DNA from: Phycisphaerales bacterium
Lineage (GTDB): Bacteria > Planctomycetota > Phycisphaerae > Phycisphaerales > SM1A02
Length of the DNA stretch: 9,041 nucleotides
Assembly (NCBI GenBank): GCA_007135295.1
Contig: SLJD01000463.1
Span: 1 to 9,041, forward strand
Direction: 5' to 3'
Position 1 is the stretch's first letter, and each line of letters begins with the position of its first letter. A model generated the notes under the pieces. The model had not been told where the DNA came from and did not search any database. It was given only the letters and a program-made list of their open reading frames with translations. Below are positions 1-5,758 of the stretch, piece by piece. The translations under genes were made by a program, and so were the position numbers.

Positions 1-122
1 GCGCCGATGCCGGAGCCAAGTTCGACGCCCTCCTCCTGCTCCCGCAGACGCCCGAGATGGACCGCGCCGCGATGAACCTCTTCCAGAACTGGAACTTCGC
101 GCCGTGGGAACGCCCCCTGTAA
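1..122 (+). CDS. C-terminal end of an unrecognised protein (partial, 5' cut by window)
   Basis: An open frame enters from the left edge (first full codon at base 3) and ends at a TAA at 120-122, giving 39 residues that finish NWNFAPWERPL. The segment contains a short hydrophobic run (FDALLLLP) followed by a polar, aromatic-rich tail. The residue composition looks coding, and the stop is followed by a hairpin with a T-rich flank, which fits a gene end. I do not recognise the family from so short a tail and assign no function. The upstream sequence would be needed to name it. Confidence 0.6.
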   Translation, partial: ADAGAKFDALLLLPQTPEMDRAAMNLFQNWNFAPWERPL

Positions 123-142
123 CGGGCGCGGCTTGGGCCAAG

Positions 143-176
143 GAGGCGTTTCTCCGATGCCTCTTCGCTATTTTGT
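143..176 (+). terminator. weak terminator-like hairpin after the first partial gene
   Basis: GAGGC (143-147) pairs with GCCTC (159-163) around an 11-base loop, and the right arm is followed by a T-rich stretch (TTCGCTATTTTG). It begins about 20 bases after the TAA at 120-122. The stem is only 5 bp, so termination here is plausible but not strong. Confidence 0.3.
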
Positions 177-340
177 GTGAGGAGGCTGGTCGGCTTGCCT
201 GAAGGCTGTCGAACCGTGCTGGTGAAGGCCCATTCATGGGCTTCATTGCCGCCGCTTGCCCTGTGCAGGCCGTCAGGCCAGAAAGCGGAAAACGCCGGGG
301 GGTGGGGGGCAGAGCCACCCAAGGCTACCCACACGAAATA

Positions 341-403
341 GCGGGGAGCCAAAATTCAAGCACTTGCTCCCCCTCTCGTGCTGGAATTTTCGGGGCGCCC
401 CGC
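341..403. repeat. long imperfect inverted repeat, REP/MITE-like or structured intergenic element
   Basis: The arm 341-363 (starting GCGGGGAGCC) pairs with 378-403 (ending GGGGCGCCCCGC). I count about 21 base pairs with two mismatches and a 3-base bulge at 391-393. The central loop is the pyrimidine-rich 364-377. The core of the stem is AAAATTC opposite GAATTTT, flanked by GC-rich arms. A CTTTTCCTTC stretch follows at 411-420, so on the + strand it could also act as a terminator-like structure. The smaller stem at 300-320 sits just upstream. The layout resembles dispersed palindromic intergenic elements, but copy number cannot be judged from one window. Confidence 0.5.
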
Positions 404-407
404 CGAT

Positions 408-436
408 TCGCTTTTCCTTCGGGGGGGCGTTACAAT
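408..436 (+). promoter_or_regulatory. candidate promoter, TACAAT -10 box
   Basis: TACAAT at 431-436 matches the sigma-70 -10 consensus at five of six positions. No good -35 box is seen at the usual spacing; the best stretch (about 407-413) matches only weakly. Transcription would start near 443, leaving a leader of about 55 bases before the ATG at 499. The -10 match and position are directly visible; promoter function is inferred. Confidence 0.3.
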
Positions 437-498
437 CTCCCTTGAGCGCCCGCCGTATGGCCCCCAGCGTGGATTCGCCTGAGCCGAGGAGAAGGGCC

Positions 499-1185
499 AT
501 GGAGCCGGAGATCGTCATCCCCTTCGTCATCCTGGGGCTGCTCGCCGCCGTGGCCGCTGTGTACATCGCGCTGGAGTTGAAGCGGATCCGCGGCTTGGCG
601 CAGTGCGCCGCCGAACTGGGCTTCGAGTTCGAGGCCAAGGCATACAAGGCCGCCGAAGCGGACTTGGTTCCCGGGCAGAGCGACCTTTGGGTACTCTCTT
701 GGCAAGACCCCGTCGTGTACAACGTGCTCAAGGGCGAGATCCACGGCGTCGAGGTGTGCATCTGCGAATGCGATGCCTCTTCGGGGTCACCGAAGAGGGG
801 GACACGCTGGCGCCACACCGTCGCGCTCTTTCGGTCGCCGATGCTGCGCTTGCCGCCTTTCAACGTCCGCCCAAAAAGGGCTTACCTTCCTCTCAGGCGC
901 GGGGTCAAGAAGGGGTTCAAGAGCATCGAATTCGCCGGGCAAGCGGCCTTTTCCTCGAACTGCCTGCTCTTCGGGGAAGACGAGGGTGCGGTCCGAGGAG
1001 TCTTCGGCCGGTCGGCTCTGAACCACTTCGCCGAGGCCGGAGGCTTGTGCGTTGACGCCGCCGGGGACTCGCTGGCGGTTTTCCGGATCCTCCGGCGGGT
1101 CAAGCCGCGAGACATTCCCGCCTTCATAAAGGAGGGCCTCCAAGTCTTCGCCCTTTTCGCCCGAAAAAGCGGTTCGGGGGCCTGA
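499..1185 (+). CDS. single-pass membrane protein of unknown function
   Basis: The product is 228 residues. The ATG at 499 was chosen over an in-frame ATG at 256 because GAGGAGAAGG (486-495) gives a good ribosome site and because a membrane anchor begins immediately. Upstream translation is low-complexity and crosses the hairpin element. Residues about 5-25 (IVIPFVILGLLAAVAAVYIA) form one hydrophobic segment, followed by basic KRIR. The rest is a soluble domain with a LGFEFEA motif near residue 40. A central portion reads NVLKGEIHGVEV...CDASSGSPKRGTRWRHTVALFRSP, then LPPFNVRPK. That pattern is familiar from uncharacterised membrane-anchored bacterial proteins in which a short TM helix precedes a beta-rich domain. 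No catalytic motif is visible. Several leucines use TTG (at least five), unlike the genes at the right of the window. Confidence 0.75.
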   Translation: MEPEIVIPFVILGLLAAVAAVYIALELKRIRGLAQCAAELGFEFEAKAYKAAEADLVPGQSDLWVLSWQDPVVYNVLKGEIHGVEVCICECDASSGSPKRGTRWRHTVALFRSPMLRLPPFNVRPKRAYLPLRRGVKKGFKSIEFAGQAAFSSNCLLFGEDEGAVRGVFGRSALNHFAEAGGLCVDAAGDSLAVFRILRRVKPRDIPAFIKEGLQVFALFARKSGSGA

Positions 1186-1230
1186 CGGATTGCCGCCAAC
1201 AAGCGCGGTTATGCCCGCAGCGAAAGGAGT

Positions 1231-1257
1231 GCCGGCTTGGCATTGCTGCCAAGCGGC
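1231..1257 (+). terminator. hairpin after the membrane-protein gene
   Basis: CTTGGCA (1236-1242) and TGCCAAG (1247-1253) form a perfect 7-bp stem with a TTGC loop. It can be extended by GCCG (1231-1234) with CGGC (1254-1257) if G1235 is bulged. It lies about 45 bases after the TGA at 1183-1185 and has no T-run. It may be a factor-dependent terminator or a transcript-end stabiliser. Confidence 0.35.
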
Positions 1258-1349
1258 CAGAGGACTTTGCGCGGCTGAGGAGCAAGGGCATCTCGGCCGG
1301 CGGCAGAAGGCAAATGATATGGAGACGCCAACCCATGCGCGGGAGAGGG

Positions 1350-1583
1350 ATGGAAAACAAGGTGGCGGTGGTCACTGGCGCGGCCAGCGGCATCGGCTTG
1401 GCCTGCGCGGAGAGGCTGGCGGCGGAGGGCGCGAAGGTCGTGGTAGCCGACATGCGCCAGGATGTCGGCGCGGCCGAGGCGGAGCGGATCGGAGCGCTCT
1501 TCGTGCCCTGCGACCTCAGCCAAGCCCAAGATTGCCGCGGCTTGTTCGAAAAGGCCCGCGAGGCGACGGCCCAGGCCGTGTGA
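1350..1583 (+). pseudogene. short-chain dehydrogenase/reductase, N-terminal fragment only
   Basis: The 77 residues begin MENKVAVVTGAASGIG, the classical SDR start. The TGxxxGIG cofactor loop is at residues 9-16. An acidic residue ends the second strand (VVADM, D34), which usually indicates NAD(H) preference, and CDLS (D55) is in the adenine-contact position. GGGAG (1341-1345) precedes the ATG; a longer start at 1314 is possible but would put 12 atypical residues ahead of the conserved start. SDRs are normally about 250 residues. Here the frame ends at a TGA just after the fourth helix begins, so the NNAG strand, catalytic Ser and YxxxK are absent. I see no continuation in the other + frames, so this is a breakpoint rather than a simple frameshift. 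An inverted repeat surrounds the break. Confidence 0.7.
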
Positions 1584-1603
1584 GACGTTTGAACAAAGCC
1601 GCG
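1536..1603. repeat. inverted repeat straddling the dehydrogenase breakpoint
   Basis: CGCGGCTTGTTCGAAA (1536-1551) recurs in inverted form at 1588-1603 (TTTGAACAAAGCCGCG). The arms match with one inserted base and one other difference. The space between them (1552-1587) contains the premature end of the dehydrogenase frame. Short inverted repeats at a break are seen at inversion ends and in amplification chimeras. The sequence itself does not tell which applies. Confidence 0.45.
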
Positions 1604-1650
1604 TGATCCGGAGCTGCGACAGAACACCGCGATCATGGTCCGAATCCGAC

Positions 1651-1696
1651 ACCGCCGCCGTGACGACCGGTTCTTCGGGCGATTCGCGGCGGCGGT
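1651..1696 (-). terminator. terminator-like hairpin downstream of xerC
   Basis: ACCGCCGCCG (1651-1660) and CGGCGGCGGT (1687-1696) are perfect 10-base complements around a 26-base loop. In the direction of xerC transcription the stem begins about 40 bases after the stop codon. There is no T-run, so this is a weak call as an intrinsic terminator, but position and stem strength fit an RNA 3' end. Confidence 0.35.
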
Positions 1697-1735
1697 TTGT
1701 TTCGGTCGACTGCCTGCCTGTCCGTCGGGAAGCGG

Positions 1736-2791
1736 TCAGGACGCCTCGGCCCTGGGGTGAGCGCCGTCGTACGCGTCGCGCATCCGCTGGGTGGACAGGT
1801 GGGTGTAGACCTGCGTCGTCGACAGCGACTGGTGGCCGAGCAGTTCCTGAACACTGCGCAGATCCGCGCCGTTGTCGAGCAGGTGCGTCGCGAAACTGTG
1901 CCGCAGCGTGTGCGGGCTGATCGACGGATCGAGGCCGACTTCAGCGAGGTACTTGCTGACCTTCCGCCGCACCGAGCGGGTCGAGAGCCGGCCGCCGTGC
2001 TTGTTGACGAACAGCGGCAGGCGGGCCTGCTCATCCGCATCGGACGACGGGGACTGGTGTTCGAGCATCTGCCTGTAATGCCGCAGCGCCGCCAGGGCAT
2101 GCGAGCCGAGCGGGACGATGCGTTCCTTGCGGCCCTTGCCGCGGACGATCAGGGCCTCGCTCGCTTCGTCGATGTCGGCCCGGTTGATGCCGACCAGTTC
2201 GCTGACGCGAATGCCGGTGGAGTAAAGCGTTTCGAGGATCGCCCGATCGCGTGAGCCGAGCAGGGTGTTCGTGTCCGGCGCAAAAAGAAGCCGCTCAACC
2301 TGCTCGACGTCGATCGCCTTGGGCAGGCGCTTGGACTGCTTGGGGGTGCGGATGAGCAGCATCGGGTTCGCCTGAACCAGCCCGCGCTTGTGCAACCAGC
2401 GGTGAAATGACCGCAGCGTTGCGATCTTGCGGGCCATCGTCGCAGCCGAGTACTGCTGATCACTGAGGTGGGCGAGAAACTCGCGGATGCGCGTCACGTC
2501 CGCATCGAGCATCGTGCCCGTCACCGTCACCGGGCCGACGGCGCCGACGACATCGCGCCCGCCATTGCCGGATGAACCGCTTTCGCCGGCCTGCTGCCCG
2601 TTCTGGTTCAGGTGGGTGTTGAGCACGGCTTCCTCGTGCTTGAGGTCCGGCTCGATATTCAATTCATCGGCGAGGTAGGTGCAGTACTGGCGCAGGTCCA
2701 CGCCGTAGCACCGCGCCGTGTACTGGCTGAAGTGCCGCTCATCCAGAAGATGGCTCAGGAAGAGATCAACAATAGGAAGTGACTGGATCAT
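1736..2791 (-). CDS. xerC: tyrosine recombinase XerC/XerD type
   Basis: The product is 351 residues. Site-specific recombinases of this type resolve chromosome dimers at dif, normally as a XerC-XerD pair working with FtsK. The N-terminal core-binding domain (about 1-145) contains ARKIATLRSFHRWL. The catalytic domain follows from LPKAIDVEQVERLL. All six catalytic positions are present with the spacing of XerD: R195 (TGIRVSEL), K219 (GKGRKER), H294 and R297 (HTLRHSFATHLL), H320 (LGHQSLSTTQ) and nucleophile Y329 (VYTH). The C-terminus DAYDGAHPRAEAS resembles the XerC tail (YDAAHPRA), so I prefer xerC over xerD. The protein is about 50 residues longer than E. coli XerC because of a Gly/Ser/Asn-rich insertion at roughly 51-95 in the core-binding domain. 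No strong ribosome site precedes the ATG at 2791. A phage integrase is less likely given the conserved Xer motifs and no phage genes nearby. Confidence 0.88.
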   Translation of the reverse strand: MIQSLPIVDLFLSHLLDERHFSQYTARCYGVDLRQYCTYLADELNIEPDLKHEEAVLNTHLNQNGQQAGESGSSGNGGRDVVGAVGPVTVTGTMLDADVTRIREFLAHLSDQQYSAATMARKIATLRSFHRWLHKRGLVQANPMLLIRTPKQSKRLPKAIDVEQVERLLFAPDTNTLLGSRDRAILETLYSTGIRVSELVGINRADIDEASEALIVRGKGRKERIVPLGSHALAALRHYRQMLEHQSPSSDADEQARLPLFVNKHGGRLSTRSVRRKVSKYLAEVGLDPSISPHTLRHSFATHLLDNGADLRSVQELLGHQSLSTTQVYTHLSTQRMRDAYDGAHPRAEAS

Positions 2792-2852
2792 GGCGATTGC
2801 GGTCTCACAATGGACGGATTGAATTCAGAAACAAGACACAGCGCGGCATACA

Positions 2853-2894
2853 CCGGGCCACCGCCCGGACCGTCGCGCGCCGCCGGGCGGCGCG
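2853..2894. repeat. two adjacent GC-rich hairpins upstream of xerC
   Basis: CCGGGC (2853-2858) pairs with GCCCGG (2863-2868) around CACC. Right beside it, CGCGCCGCC (2876-2884) and GGCGGCGCG (2886-2894) form a near-perfect palindrome, in practice an 8-bp stem with a 3-base loop. They lie 60-105 bases upstream of the xerC start, in the 217-base gap before the next gene. They could fold in the xerC leader or belong to the end of the preceding transcript. Confidence 0.4.
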
Positions 2895-2974
2895 AAGTCA
2901 CGGGATCAGCAGACCTGGCTGATCGAAGCAATCCGGATGTCCTGGCCGTGGTCTCTTCCGGGGGGTGCATGCCT

Positions 2975-2999
2975 GGTTCTCAGTCCGAAGCTGAGAACC
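2975..2999 (-). terminator. UUCG-loop hairpin at the end of the small lipoprotein gene
   Basis: GGTTCTCAG (2975-2983) and CTGAGAACC (2991-2999) are perfect 9-base complements. Read on the - strand the loop is CTTCGGA, so the RNA can close a C-UUCG-G tetraloop, one of the most stable RNA loops, leaving one bulged A. The stem starts 9 bases after the stop codon of the gene ending at 3009. No T-run follows. The position strongly suggests a transcript 3' end, either as a terminator or as an exonuclease block. Confidence 0.5.
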
Positions 3000-3008
3000 G
3001 GTGGGCAC

Positions 3009-3788
3009 TCAGCTTGCGGGTTCTATGGCTGGCTGCCGCCGGGCGTGCTCGGCATTGAGCAGGTCCCGGAGAAGCCGGTAACTGACAAACTGCGTGTACA
3101 GCTCCATGCGCACGAGGTAGATCCGCCGGCCGTAGGCCGAGTCAGGCGTCGTGCGGCCCTCGGCGTATTCGCGAAGCCACGCCAGCGTCTGGTGGTTGCT
3201 GGCATCGAACACACCCGAGGCCTGGGCGATCGGGGCGGTCTCGGCCATCTCGGTGATGCCGACACCGTCATCGGTCGGCGATCGGACGAGTTCATGGGCG
3301 TCGAGCATCTCGCCGGCCGTCCGCGTGTCGTCGGTGAACAACTGCACGGCCATGCCGAGCACCGGCGGGTCGTACGGGTTGTACGCCGTCACCGTCCCGA
3401 CGATGAGCCCGTCGGCATCGAGGACGCGCATGAGCGTGCGGGCCTCGCCGATGGTCGTGACCGCCTCGATCTCGAGTTCCCGTTTGGCGGCGATGACGCG
3501 ATTGACCGGCAATGTCGCCACACCATCGATCTGCTCGACCTCTTTCGTGAACATGTCCGCCACGCGGTACACGTCGACGGCGGAGACCCCCGCTTCGTTC
3601 AACGGAGGTACGACGGCCCAGACCTTGGGGGACTCGGCGTGAAGCACGAGGCGAGACGGTTCGTCGAGCCGCGGCTCGCGGCCACGCTGGCATCCACCGG
3701 CTGAGGCGAGCATTAACCACGCGAAAACGAGTACGACACCGGCCGACAGGCCGATCGCCTGCGGCATCTTGAGCTGTACACTTGTCAT
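3009..3788 (-). CDS. putative envelope lipoprotein, LpoB/CsgG/GNA1162-like in style
   Basis: The product is 259 residues. The N-terminus has a K at residue 7, a hydrophobic run (about 11-29, AIGLSAGVVLVFAWLMLAS) and ASAGGC ending at C33. This looks like a lipoprotein signal with an atypical Ala where Leu is usual. The next part reads KVWAVVPPLNEAGVSAVDVYRVADMFTKEVEQIDGV (residues 55-90), then LPVNRVIAAKREL and LDADGLIVGTVTAYNPYDPPVLGMAVQLF (123-151). A short strand, a helix, then a DADGLIVGxVTxY strand is typical of the small alpha/beta domain of LpoB, CsgG and related outer-membrane lipoproteins. This is recognition by pattern, not by alignment. An AGGA ribosome site lies 4 bases before the ATG. 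The propeller lipoprotein gene lies 102 bases upstream in the same direction, so a shared envelope role is plausible but unproven. Confidence 0.75.
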   Translation of the reverse strand: MTSVQLKMPQAIGLSAGVVLVFAWLMLASAGGCQRGREPRLDEPSRLVLHAESPKVWAVVPPLNEAGVSAVDVYRVADMFTKEVEQIDGVATLPVNRVIAAKRELEIEAVTTIGEARTLMRVLDADGLIVGTVTAYNPYDPPVLGMAVQLFTDDTRTAGEMLDAHELVRSPTDDGVGITEMAETAPIAQASGVFDASNHQTLAWLREYAEGRTTPDSAYGRRIYLVRMELYTQFVSYRLLRDLLNAEHARRQPAIEPAS

Positions 3789-3857
3789 GGCGTCCTGCCG
3801 ATCCGAGAGCTCCGCTCAACGGGGCCGGGACCATCCCGGCGGTTTTCAGAAAGGAGC

Positions 3858-3877
3858 CGCGGCGCGTCAGCGCCGCG
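3858..3877 (-). terminator. hairpin between the two lipoprotein genes
   Basis: CGCGGCGC (3858-3865) and GCGCCGCG (3870-3877) form a perfect 8-bp stem with a 4-base loop, starting 13 bases past the stop codon of the gene ending at 3891. On the - strand the stem is followed by GCTCCTTTCTG, a short and imperfect T-rich tail. This favours partial or complete termination before the next gene. Confidence 0.45.
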
Positions 3878-3890
3878 ACGCCGCGTTCGT

Positions 3891-5249
3891 TCAGTCCGAA
3901 TCCCGGCTTTCCGTCACGCCGGCGACATCGATGCGGTCCGGCTGCTGAATGTTCATGGCCCGCCGCGTCGACAGGGCCCAGATGTTGTCCACGCCGTTGC
4001 GGTTCGAGACGAAGTAGACGTTGCCGTCGTTCGCCCAGACGGGCTGGTAATTCGCGAACTGACCGTCGGTGAGGTTGATCCGCCCCGTTCCGTCGAGGTT
4101 GACCATCCAGATGTCCGAGGCGTTCGGCGGCTCATGGGCCGATGTCGACGGATCCACCACGGTGACGAAGACGATGCGCTGCCCGTCCGGCGACCAGGCG
4201 GGGTTGATGATCGCCGCATTGGCCGCCGAGACGATTTCCGTCGGGTGCACCGCCTCGCCGTTGACGTATTCGACGGTCCAGATGCTGTGATAACGGCTGC
4301 CGCGCTTCCTCGCCCGCTGGAAAAGGATGCGGCTTTCGCGAATATCAGGCGACCAGCGCGGGAACAGGCCGTAATCGAGGAAATGCTCGACTGAGGGCTG
4401 ATCGATGCGGACCGACCAGATCTCCCACCGCTGGGACTGCGCGCCGAGGCGGCAGAAGGCCAGTTTCTCACCGTCGGGTGACCATGTCGGATGCAGAGTG
4501 TGCTCGTGGCCTTCGGTGACTTGAATCGCCTGGCCACCTTCGATCGACATGATGTAAATGTTCCAGTTGCCCGAGCGGTTCGAAGCAAAGGCAATGCGCT
4601 TGCCGTCGGGGCTGAACCGGGGCATGACATCGTCGTACGGGCCGCTCGTGAGTTGGGTGACCGTCTTGCCGTTCACCCGCTGGAGATACACGTTCGAGCT
4701 GGGATGGTGCCGCGTGGACGAGTAGACCATCCACTCGCCGCTCGGATCGACATCGGGGTCGGCGGTGCGTCCTTCCGACGCGTTGCTGACCTGCATGATG
4801 TTCGTGCCGCCGCTGGGGGTCTGATCGTACTGCTCTTCATGCGCGGTCAGGTCGCCGAACAACCCGACGGCGTTGGCGGCGCGGGCGGTGGGCGTCGCGT
4901 CGGCCGGTTGTTGGAAACCGGCCGGGGGCGACTGCCCGGCTCCATCGCCTTTGGCTGATCCCTCGTCGGCCCTCGCCGGCGCCACCCCGCCCGCCTGCCG
5001 GAGAGCCGGTTCGGCGGTTTCGGGATGCATGGCGACGCGATTGTTATAGGTGTCGAGTTCCTGCTCGGCGGCCCGGACAATCTGGTCGGGGCTTCGCGCG
5101 TTCTTCCACAGGTTGCTCGTGCACTGCTCGGTTCCCGCCAGGATCGCGCGGTCGGTCTCCGCCTCCTGCTTCGGCCCGGCGCACGCGCCGGCCAGCAGCA
5201 CCACCGACCCCAGCAGGATTGCACTGTTTTTCGTTGCCAACACTTGCAC
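3891..5249 (-). CDS. PD40/TolB-type beta-propeller lipoprotein
   Basis: The product is 452 residues with the GTG start at 5249. GGATGGAG (5258-5265) sits 8 bases before this codon. A longer GTG start at 5279 adds ten residues and cannot be excluded. The signal is short, basic then hydrophobic (KNSAILLGSVVLLAGAC), with the putative lipidated Cys at 23. Residues about 25-160 are a low-complexity, Ala/Pro/Gly-rich linker. From about 164 on there are six propeller blades. Their motifs are DPSGEWMVYSS (168), SPDGKRIAFASNRSGNWNIY (213), SPDGEKLAF (257), SPDIRESRILF (300), SPDGQRIVFV (353) and ANDGNVYFVSNRNGVDNIW (406). This is the PD40 pattern of the TolB C-terminal propeller. The TolB N-terminal domain is not seen, so I do not call it tolB. 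Such propellers usually bind protein partners in the periplasm or outer membrane. The gene is divergent from the cytochrome-propeller gene at 5759. Confidence 0.8.
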   Translation of the reverse strand: MQVLATKNSAILLGSVVLLAGACAGPKQEAETDRAILAGTEQCTSNLWKNARSPDQIVRAAEQELDTYNNRVAMHPETAEPALRQAGGVAPARADEGSAKGDGAGQSPPAGFQQPADATPTARAANAVGLFGDLTAHEEQYDQTPSGGTNIMQVSNASEGRTADPDVDPSGEWMVYSSTRHHPSSNVYLQRVNGKTVTQLTSGPYDDVMPRFSPDGKRIAFASNRSGNWNIYIMSIEGGQAIQVTEGHEHTLHPTWSPDGEKLAFCRLGAQSQRWEIWSVRIDQPSVEHFLDYGLFPRWSPDIRESRILFQRARKRGSRYHSIWTVEYVNGEAVHPTEIVSAANAAIINPAWSPDGQRIVFVTVVDPSTSAHEPPNASDIWMVNLDGTGRINLTDGQFANYQPVWANDGNVYFVSNRNGVDNIWALSTRRAMNIQQPDRIDVAGVTESRDSD

Positions 5250-5279
5250 CTTGGACGCTCCATCCTGTTCTGACCGCAC

Positions 5280-5758
5280 AGACCACCGGCATGAGGGTCC
5301 GGCTGCTTCGGCGGCTCCGCCGGCCTCGGCTGCTGTGCCCGACGTTCAGATGGGACGGATTCCTTCCGTACCCTCGGTTCAACGCGCACCGGGGTATCGA
5401 CCCTTATCGGACGAGTTCACCCGTCGCCTTGAGCAACGGCTGAACGAGGCCGACATCCCGGGTCCGCCCCGGTGCTTTCCCGGTTATCGGCGCTGTTCGA
5501 GGGGGACCTGAGCGGCATCTGGGGAATTCGGGCAAGATTTTCGTCCCGCGCGGAGCCGCCCACTCGCTGTTTTGTGGAAATTCACACATTCAGGACGAAT
5601 TCAGCCCCCCGCCCTCCTCTGAAAATCCCCCCGAAAATCCTCCTGGTTTCACACCCATCGAATCCCGGCGATCTGATACACTTGATTCGTCGTTGCGGAT
5701 CGTAACCGTGGCGGCAGACGTCATCTCCTGCGTCTGTGGTGGAACGCCAGGGTGACCT
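5280..5758. other. 479-base divergent intergenic region
   Basis: No convincing gene is present; a 61-codon frame on the - strand (5404-5589) lacks a good ribosome site and recognisable sequence. The region must hold promoters for the divergent genes at 5249 (-) and 5759 (+), but I find no pair of boxes close to consensus on either strand. Visible structure includes a GC stem around 5309-5322 (CGGCG-GCTC-CGCCG), the 8-mer GAAAATCC twice (5621-5628 and 5633-5640), and CAGACG (5715-5720) pairing with CGTCTG (5731-5736) shortly before the ribosome site AGGGTGA (5749-5755). Confidence 0.4.

Larger units (their letters stand above)
123..498. other. 376-base gene-free stretch with structured DNA
   Basis: No convincing gene lies here. 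Short frames in this stretch lack ribosome sites and read through the hairpins. In order it holds the hairpin at 143-163, a small stem around GCCCATTCATGGGC (229-242), two G-runs of six separated by one T (297-309), a 6-bp stem (300-305 with 315-320), the long imperfect hairpin at 341-403, and a TACAAT box at 431-436. The last of these probably drives the gene starting at 499. Confidence 0.5.

Noticed and set aside
256..498. Longer N-terminus for the membrane protein starting at 256
   Set aside because: It would place 81 low-complexity residues across the hairpin element before a good ribosome site and membrane anchor at 499.
1124..1652. Antisense frames of about 150-170 codons over the dehydrogenase fragment
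   Set aside because: The + strand encodes an unmistakable SDR start. The - strand frames show no motif and span the suspected breakpoint.
1584..1735. Integration boundary caused by the neighbouring tyrosine recombinase
   Set aside because: The recombinase has the standard XerC features of a housekeeping enzyme. I found no attachment-site duplication, tRNA end or phage genes, so proximity to the broken gene is not evidence of integration.
2788..2970. 60-codon - strand frame that overlaps the xerC start as ATGA
   Set aside because: The overlap is tempting for a translationally coupled leader gene, but the frame runs through two strong GC hairpins, lacks a properly spaced ribosome site and has no recognisable sequence. 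It is most likely chance.
5404..5589. 61-codon - strand frame in the divergent intergenic region
   Set aside because: There is no ribosome site and no recognisable sequence, and its Pro/Arg/Gly-rich composition is expected from GC-rich noncoding DNA.
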